Origin: Pedobacter suwonensis
GTDB taxonomy: Bacteria > Bacteroidota > Bacteroidia > Sphingobacteriales > Sphingobacteriaceae
Reading direction: 5' to 3'
Length of the DNA: 64,000 nt
NCBI RefSeq assembly: GCF_900111825.1
Contig: NZ_FOJM01000007.1
Coordinates: forward strand, 186,001 to 250,000
Within the stretch, counting starts at the first letter, position 1, and each line of letters starts with the position of its first letter. A program made the position numbers and the translations under genes. Under the pieces are notes generated by a model, which saw nothing but the letters and a program-made list of their open reading frames with translations, made no database searches and was not told where the DNA came from. Positions 59,713 to 64,000 of this stretch are shown one piece after another.

Positions 59713-61287
59713 ATGGTAGAGGTAAGACCAGACGAAGTATCGGCAATTATCAGACAGCAATTGGCGGGCTTCAAATCAGAAACCGAACTGGAAGAAGTTG
59801 GTACCGTGTTGCAAGTGGGCGACGGTATTGCCCGTGTTTACGGTTTAACTAAAGTTCAATCGGGAGAGTTGGTTGAATTTGCAAACGGCCTGCAAGGTAT
59901 TGTATTAAACCTTGAAGAAGATAACGTTGGTGTGGTACTTTTGGGTGCTTCTGACGAGATCAAAGAAGGTGATACCATTAAACGTACCAAGAAAATTGCC
60001 TCTATTAAAGTTGGTGAAGGTATGCTTGGCCGCGTAGTAAACACTTTAGGTGAGCCTTTAGATGGTAAAGGTCCGATTCTGGGTGAAACTTACGAAATGC
60101 CTTTAGAGCGTAAAGCACCAGGTGTAATTTATCGTCAGCCGGTAAACGAGCCTTTACAAACTGGTATTAAAGCAATCGATGCAATGATTCCAATCGGTCG
60201 TGGTCAACGTGAGTTGGTTATTGGCGACCGTCAGATTGGTAAAACTGCCGTTTGTATTGATACCATTATCAACCAAAAAGAATTTTATGAAGCAGGCCAG
60301 CCTGTGTTCTGTATTTATGTAGCTATTGGTCAGAAAAATTCTACTGTAGCCAACATTGTACGTACACTGGAAGAAAATGGCGCTTTACCATATACTGTTG
60401 TCGTTGCTGCTTCGGCTGCAGATCCTGCTCCAATGCAGTTCTATGCTCCGTTTGCAGGTGCTGCAATTGGCGAGTTTTTCCGTGATACAGGTAAACCAGC
60501 ATTAATTGTTTATGATGATTTATCTAAACAAGCGGTAGCTTACCGTGAGGTATCTCTATTACTTCGTCGTCCACCGGGTCGTGAGGCTTATCCAGGAGAC
60601 GTTTTCTACTTACACAGCCGTTTGTTAGAAAGAGCTGCGAAAATCAACGCTAACGATGATATCGCTAAAAACATGAACGATTTGCCAGAATCGATTAAAC
60701 ACATCGTTAAAGGTGGTGGTTCATTAACAGCTTTGCCAATTATCGAAACACAGGCGGGAGACGTTTCTGCATATATTCCAACCAACGTAATTTCGATTAC
60801 TGATGGCCAGATTTTCTTAGAGTCGAACTTATTCAACTCTGGTATCCGTCCTGCAATTAACGTAGGTATCTCGGTATCACGTGTAGGTGGTAACGCGCAG
60901 ATCAAATCGATGAAAAAAGTAGCAGGTACGTTGAAATTAGACCAGGCTCAATACCGCGAGTTAGAGGCTTTCTCTAAATTCGGATCTGACTTGGATGCTG
61001 CAACTAAATCGGTACTTGATAAAGGTGCTCGTAACGTAGAAATGTTGAAACAAGCGCAGTTCTCTCCGTTTACTGTTGAGAAGCAAGTTGCAATTGTTTA
61101 CGCAGGTACCAAAAACTTAATGCGTAATGTTCCGATAGATAAAGTAAAAGAATTTGAAACTGAATTCTTAAACCAGCTGGAATTGCGTCATCCTGAAACT
61201 CTATCAGCTTTAAAAGCTGGTAAATTTGATGATAACATTACCGGTGTTTTAGATACAGTAGCAAAAGAAATTTCAAGTAAATATTAA
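59713..61287 (+). CDS. atpA: ATP synthase F1 subunit alpha
   Basis: 524 residues. P-loop [14 protein letters not shown] near residue 172, the preceding [18 protein letters not shown], the SYA-equivalent '[20 protein letters not shown]' and the signature [19 protein letters not shown]. Non-catalytic nucleotide-binding subunit that alternates with beta in F1. The beta gene is absent from this cluster. Confidence 0.98.
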   Translation: MVEVRPDEVSAIIRQQLAGFKSETELEEVGTVLQVGDGIARVYGLTKVQSGELVEFANGLQGIVLNLEEDNVGVVLLGASDEIKEGDTIKRTKKIASIKVGEGMLGRVVNTLGEPLDGKGPILGETYEMPLERKAPGVIYRQPVNEPLQTGIKAIDAMIPIGRGQRELVIGDRQIGKTAVCIDTIINQKEFYEAGQPVFCIYVAIGQKNSTVANIVRTLEENGALPYTVVVAASAADPAPMQFYAPFAGAAIGEFFRDTGKPALIVYDDLSKQAVAYREVSLLLRRPPGREAYPGDVFYLHSRLLERAAKINANDDIAKNMNDLPESIKHIVKGGGSLTALPIIETQAGDVSAYIPTNVISITDGQIFLESNLFNSGIRPAINVGISVSRVGGNAQIKSMKKVAGTLKLDQAQYRELEAFSKFGSDLDAATKSVLDKGARNVEMLKQAQFSPFTVEKQVAIVYAGTKNLMRNVPIDKVKEFETEFLNQLELRHPETLSALKAGKFDDNITGVLDTVAKEISSKY

Positions 61288-61363
61288 TAAGCTAAGTGCA
61301 GGGCGCTAAGCGTTAGGCGATGGCCGGACGCTCAACGCCCTTCGCTCCACGCAAAACTAAAGA
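61288..61363. repeat. Word-repeat spacer between atpA and atpG
   Basis: GCTAAGTGCAGGGCGCTAAGCG and then GGACGCTCAACGCCCTTCGC-type words; shares GCGCTAAGC with the atpH-atpA spacer. Confidence 0.6.
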
Positions 61364-62257
61364 ATGGCTAATTTAAAAGAAGTAAGAAACCGGATTGCGT
61401 CGGTACAGTCAACACAGCAGATTACCAAGGCTATGAAAATGGTTTCGGCAGCTAAGTTAAAACGTGCCACTAATGCAATTATCGCTTTACGTCCTTATGC
61501 AACTAAACTGAAAGAGATTTTAGGTAATCTGTCTGCAAGTTTAGAAGGCTCTTCATCACCTTTTATTCAGGAGCGTGAGCCCAATAAGGTTTTAATCGTT
61601 ACTGTTTCATCAAACCGTGGTTTGGCTGGAGCTTTTAACATGAACGTAATTAAAGCGGCCAATAATTTAATTGCTGAGAAGTATAGCGAACAGTTGAAAA
61701 ACGGTAATGTGAGCATTATTTCTATCGGTAAGAAAACACAGGATTTTTACGAGAAACGCAAGTACAACGTTATCGGTAACAATAACGAAATATTTTCAGA
61801 TTTAACTTTTGAAAATGTAACCAAAATCACCGATGCCATTATGGCTGGTTTCGTTAAAGGCGAGTTTGATAAAGTAGAGGTGGTGTACAACCGTTTCAGA
61901 AACGCAGCTGTACAGTTTATTACTACAGAACAGTTATTGCCTTTGCCAAAAGCTGAACCTGTAAATGAAACAAAAGTAGATAAGAAAACAACTAACGTTG
62001 ATTATATTTTAGAGCCTTCTCAAGAAGAAATTGTAGAACAATTGATTCCTAAATCTATTAAAATCCAGTTGTACAAAGCGGTATTGGATTCACATGCTTC
62101 TGAACATGGTGCACGTATGACATCAATGGATAAGGCAACTGAAAATGCAGGTGAGTTATTAAAAGCTTTAAAACTTTCATACAACCAGGCACGTCAGGCA
62201 GCAATTACAACGGAGTTAACCGAGATTGTAAGCGGTGCAGCAGCATTGAACGGATAA
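61364..62257 (+). CDS. atpG: ATP synthase F1 subunit gamma
   Basis: 297 residues. N-terminal coiled-coil helix (VRNRIASVQSTQQITKAMKM, then VSAAKLKRA), SNRGLAGAFN in the Rossmann-like middle and the C-terminal helix with MTSMDKATENAGEL and ELTEIVSGAAAL. The rotating central shaft. An insertion of about 10 residues near 200-210 (NETKVDKKTTNVDY) is family-normal for this phylum. The operon ends here with a strong terminator; atpD and atpC must be elsewhere. Confidence 0.97.
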   Translation: MANLKEVRNRIASVQSTQQITKAMKMVSAAKLKRATNAIIALRPYATKLKEILGNLSASLEGSSSPFIQEREPNKVLIVTVSSNRGLAGAFNMNVIKAANNLIAEKYSEQLKNGNVSIISIGKKTQDFYEKRKYNVIGNNNEIFSDLTFENVTKITDAIMAGFVKGEFDKVEVVYNRFRNAAVQFITTEQLLPLPKAEPVNETKVDKKTTNVDYILEPSQEEIVEQLIPKSIKIQLYKAVLDSHASEHGARMTSMDKATENAGELLKALKLSYNQARQAAITTELTEIVSGAAALNG

Positions 62258-62309
62258 CAGTTTACAGTTATATATTGAGTTAGCAGTACACAATTAAATA
62301 TAATATAGG

Positions 62310-62340
62310 CCCATTTCTTAGCTGAGATGGGTTTTTTTTT
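62310..62340 (+). terminator. Terminator of the ATP synthase genes
   Basis: Stem CCCATTTC / GAGATGGG (8 bp with one G-U pair), 6-nt loop, nine T, about 50 bp after the atpG stop. Confidence 0.93.
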
Positions 62341-62354
62341 GTTTAGTCTGTTAT

Positions 62355-62434
62355 AAATCCAAAATTATTATGTTATTTATGGATTTAAATCCAAAATTAT
62401 TATGTTATTTATGGATTTAAATCCAGAATTATTA
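62355..62434. repeat. Three 32-bp direct repeats upstream of the AAA/DUF4143 gene
   Basis: AAATCCAAAATTATTATGTT repeats with exact 32-bp spacing at 62355, 62387 and 62419 (the third varied after AAATCCA). Adjacent units create the palindrome GGATTTAAATCC at each junction. The array runs up to the -7 box of the following gene. Confidence 0.9.
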
Positions 62435-62442
62435 TACTTTTG
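62435..62442 (+). promoter_or_regulatory. -7 box of the AAA/DUF4143 gene (TACTTTTG)
   Basis: Exact TAnnTTTG, 17 bp before the ATG at 62460 and directly next to the 32-bp repeats, which occupy the -33 region. Confidence 0.7.
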
Positions 62443-62459
62443 TGGAATACTTTTAACTT

Positions 62460-63587
62460 ATGATTGTTAGGAAACAGCTGGCTTATGCGCTGGAAAGGCT
62501 TTTTAAAGGTAAGGCCTTTATTGTATATGGACCCAGACAAACCGGCAAAACTACCTTTGTAGAACTGTTATTGGCAAAAGTTGATAAAAGAACATTATAT
62601 CTAAGCGGAGACGATGCAGACGTTAGGGAAACTTTGGCCAAACCGAATGCCGCACAAGTTCAGCAGATGCTCGCCGGTTACGAAGTACTTTTTATTGATG
62701 AGGCTCAACGGATCAATGATGTCGGTTTGCTGATCAAAATTATTGTAGATCGTTTTAAGTCTGTTCAGGTGATTGCTACAGGTTCATCAGCATTTGAACT
62801 CTCGGGTAAAATAAACGAGCCGCTGACCGGTAGAAAGTACGAGATGATGCTTTTGCCTTTTTCGTATGCGGAGCTGGTAAGTGACACAGATTTTATAACT
62901 GAGGAACGATCCTTGGAACAACGTTTAATTTATGGTTCTTATCCCGAAATTATTAATGACCCACAAAATGCAGAAGAACATTTAAAGTTACTTGCAGATA
63001 GTTACCTGTATAAGGATCTTTTTACTTTAGAAGATGTTAAAAAGCCACTCCTTTTCGAAAAAATTGTAAAAGCTTTAGCGCTGCAGGTAGGCAGTGAAGT
63101 GAACTTTTCTGAGCTGGCGCAGCTGGTAAAGGCTGATCAGAAAACAGTTGATAAGTACATCAGTCTGCTTGAAAAAGCGTTTGTGGTGTTTAGTTTACCT
63201 GCCTTTGCTGGCAATGTGCGCAATGAGATTAAAAAAAATAAGAAAATCTATTTTTACGATACGGGTATTGTGAATGCCATTACCCGAAATTTCAATTCCT
63301 TAGCCAATAGGAATGACGTTGGCGCACTGTTTGAAAATTATATGATTGCTGAAAGGATGAAGTTTCTGCATCAGAACCAGATAGAGGCTGAATGCTTTTT
63401 CTGGCGTACCACACAACAGCAGGAAATAGATTACGTGGAAAAAACAAGAGAGAAATTTTTGGCTGTTGAATTTAAATGGAGCGAAAGGGGAAAAAATAAA
63501 ATCCCGCTTACCTTTACACATGCTTACCCTGATGCAGAGACATTGTTGATATCGAAAACCGATAGGGGAAGTTTTTTGAATGGTTAA
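62460..63587 (+). CDS. AAA ATPase with DUF4143 domain
   Basis: 375 residues. Walker A YGPRQTGKTTFVELL (about 23-37), Walker B VLFIDEAQRIND, sensor region VIATGSSAFELS, then LTGRKYEMMLLPFSYAEL, the usual AAA_14 core. The C-terminal DUF4143 part (about 180-330) has SYLYKDLFTLEDVKKPLLFE and, near the end, EIDYVEKTREKFLAVEFKW, which recalls a PD-(D/E)xK nuclease-like fold with a possible E-x-K. These proteins are common in Bacteroidetes in many copies; function is not established. Possibly mobile or selfish. Three 32-bp repeats precede its promoter. Confidence 0.9.
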   Translation: MIVRKQLAYALERLFKGKAFIVYGPRQTGKTTFVELLLAKVDKRTLYLSGDDADVRETLAKPNAAQVQQMLAGYEVLFIDEAQRINDVGLLIKIIVDRFKSVQVIATGSSAFELSGKINEPLTGRKYEMMLLPFSYAELVSDTDFITEERSLEQRLIYGSYPEIINDPQNAEEHLKLLADSYLYKDLFTLEDVKKPLLFEKIVKALALQVGSEVNFSELAQLVKADQKTVDKYISLLEKAFVVFSLPAFAGNVRNEIKKNKKIYFYDTGIVNAITRNFNSLANRNDVGALFENYMIAERMKFLHQNQIEAECFFWRTTQQQEIDYVEKTREKFLAVEFKWSERGKNKIPLTFTHAYPDAETLLISKTDRGSFLNG

Positions 63588-63607
63588 AAGTTCAGGCAAT
63601 GAAAGAG

Positions 63608-63640
63608 AGTAGTCCACCACTTAATTTGAAGTGGACTACT
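63608..63640. terminator. Hairpin between convergent genes at the right edge
   Basis: Perfect 10-bp stem AGTAGTCCAC / GTGGACTACT with a 13-nt loop, 20 bp after the AAA gene and 12 bp beyond the stop of the minus-strand gene. No long T-run on either side; a shared two-way terminator is likely. Confidence 0.7.
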
Positions 63641-63651
63641 ATATTAGAGTA

Positions 63652-64000
63652 TTAATATTTTAGTATACTTATTCTTAAATATCCATTTTCTATTTTTAGT
63701 TGCTTTTTATTTTCATCAAAAACATTAAGTTTGAATTTAGCTTCTAACAGATAATCCGATTTTCGTTTTTGTAAACTGATAATTTCGAATTTAGATCCAT
63801 TTTGATCAATTTGTGTAACCGATGCCGGTTTCCCTAAATCCGGTTGGCTATATGACTTAAATACACCTTGTTGGTTGATAAGTGTAAATGCGATTCCAGA
63901 AGTAGAATTGCTTCTAAAAAACTCAGTTGAATATTTATATAAACCAGGAGAAAATATATCTGTTTTATTTTTTGGATAATTTAGATAGCCACCATTGTTT
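63652..64000 (-). CDS. C-terminal part of an unidentified protein, cut by the right edge
   Basis: Read on the minus strand, a frame stays open for 116 codons from the edge to the stop at 63652-63654. The translation contains GIAFTLINQQGVFKSYSQPD, then SDYLLEAKFKLNVFDENKKQ and ends LRISILKY. It is rich in alternating strands with many Tyr, Phe and Lys, suggesting a beta-sandwich exported protein, but I recognise no family. The start lies outside the window. Confidence 0.75.
   Translation of the reverse strand, partial: NNGGYLNYPKNKTDIFSPGLYKYSTEFFRSNSTSGIAFTLINQQGVFKSYSQPDLGKPASVTQIDQNGSKFEIISLQKRKSDYLLEAKFKLNVFDENKKQLKIENGYLRISILKY

Noticed and set aside
62355..62434. Possible CRISPR or replication origin iterons
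   Set aside because: Only three units without unique spacers, no DnaA boxes or rep gene; placement against a promoter favours regulation.

Overview
The window is chromosomal DNA from a Bacteroidota bacterium, most likely Pedobacter or a close relative in the Sphingobacteriaceae. The signs are SusD-type lipoprotein genes, the type IX secretion/gliding genes gldKLMN and porW/sprE, an F1Fo ATP synthase operon without atpD and atpC, many -7 promoter boxes of the Bacteroidetes form TAnnTTTG, and many short intergenic palindromes. No rRNA, tRNA, CRISPR array, phage or complete insertion sequence was seen. All calls rest on reading the sequence; no database search was possible.

Layout. 1-7045: the tail of a nutrient-uptake operon (SusD C-terminus, fasciclin, IPT/delta-60, DUF4983, DUF1735-PA14 and PKD-F5/8 lipoproteins), closed by a strong terminator. 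7241-9715: a large GtaA-type 'glutaminase' family protein. 10165-20843: housekeeping and hypothetical genes (thioredoxin-like, clpS, fabH, two unknown genes, dtd, a GT39-type transferase, a MazG-like enzyme, DUF4286, a TPR protein). 21073-25418: a lipoprotein resembling an S9 peptidase but lacking catalytic Ser and His, followed at once by a sensor kinase and an OmpR-type regulator. 25599-31666: metallophosphoesterase, AAA ATPase, MoxR/VWA pair and sugar kinase. 32186-32734: a multi-hairpin repeat block. 32735-39286: acetyltransferase, a cupin-DUF3050-cupin trio, fasciclin, SDR and hemW. 39502-46151: DUF4271, a HemD-like gene and gldKLMN. 46469-48275: a secreted NucA-type nuclease with a NuiA-type inhibitor. 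48404-56033: uvrC, a vapBC-like pair, a class A PBP and porW/sprE. 56143-62257: ATP synthase genes. 62460-63587: an AAA/DUF4143 ATPase. The right edge cuts an unknown gene.

How the genes fit together. GldKLMN form the trans-envelope core and motor of type IX secretion, and PorW/SprE is an accessory lipoprotein of the same machine. The ATP synthase supplies or uses the proton gradient that powers it. The SusD-type operon captures an unidentified polymer. The most promising unexplained systems are the iron-oxygenase-like trio (33451-36186), the pseudo-peptidase/two-component operon (21073-25418), the nuclease/inhibitor pair (46469-48275), and two palindromic repeat blocks that each carry a duplicated copy of the 3' end of the adjacent gene (25420-25617 and 32329-32733).
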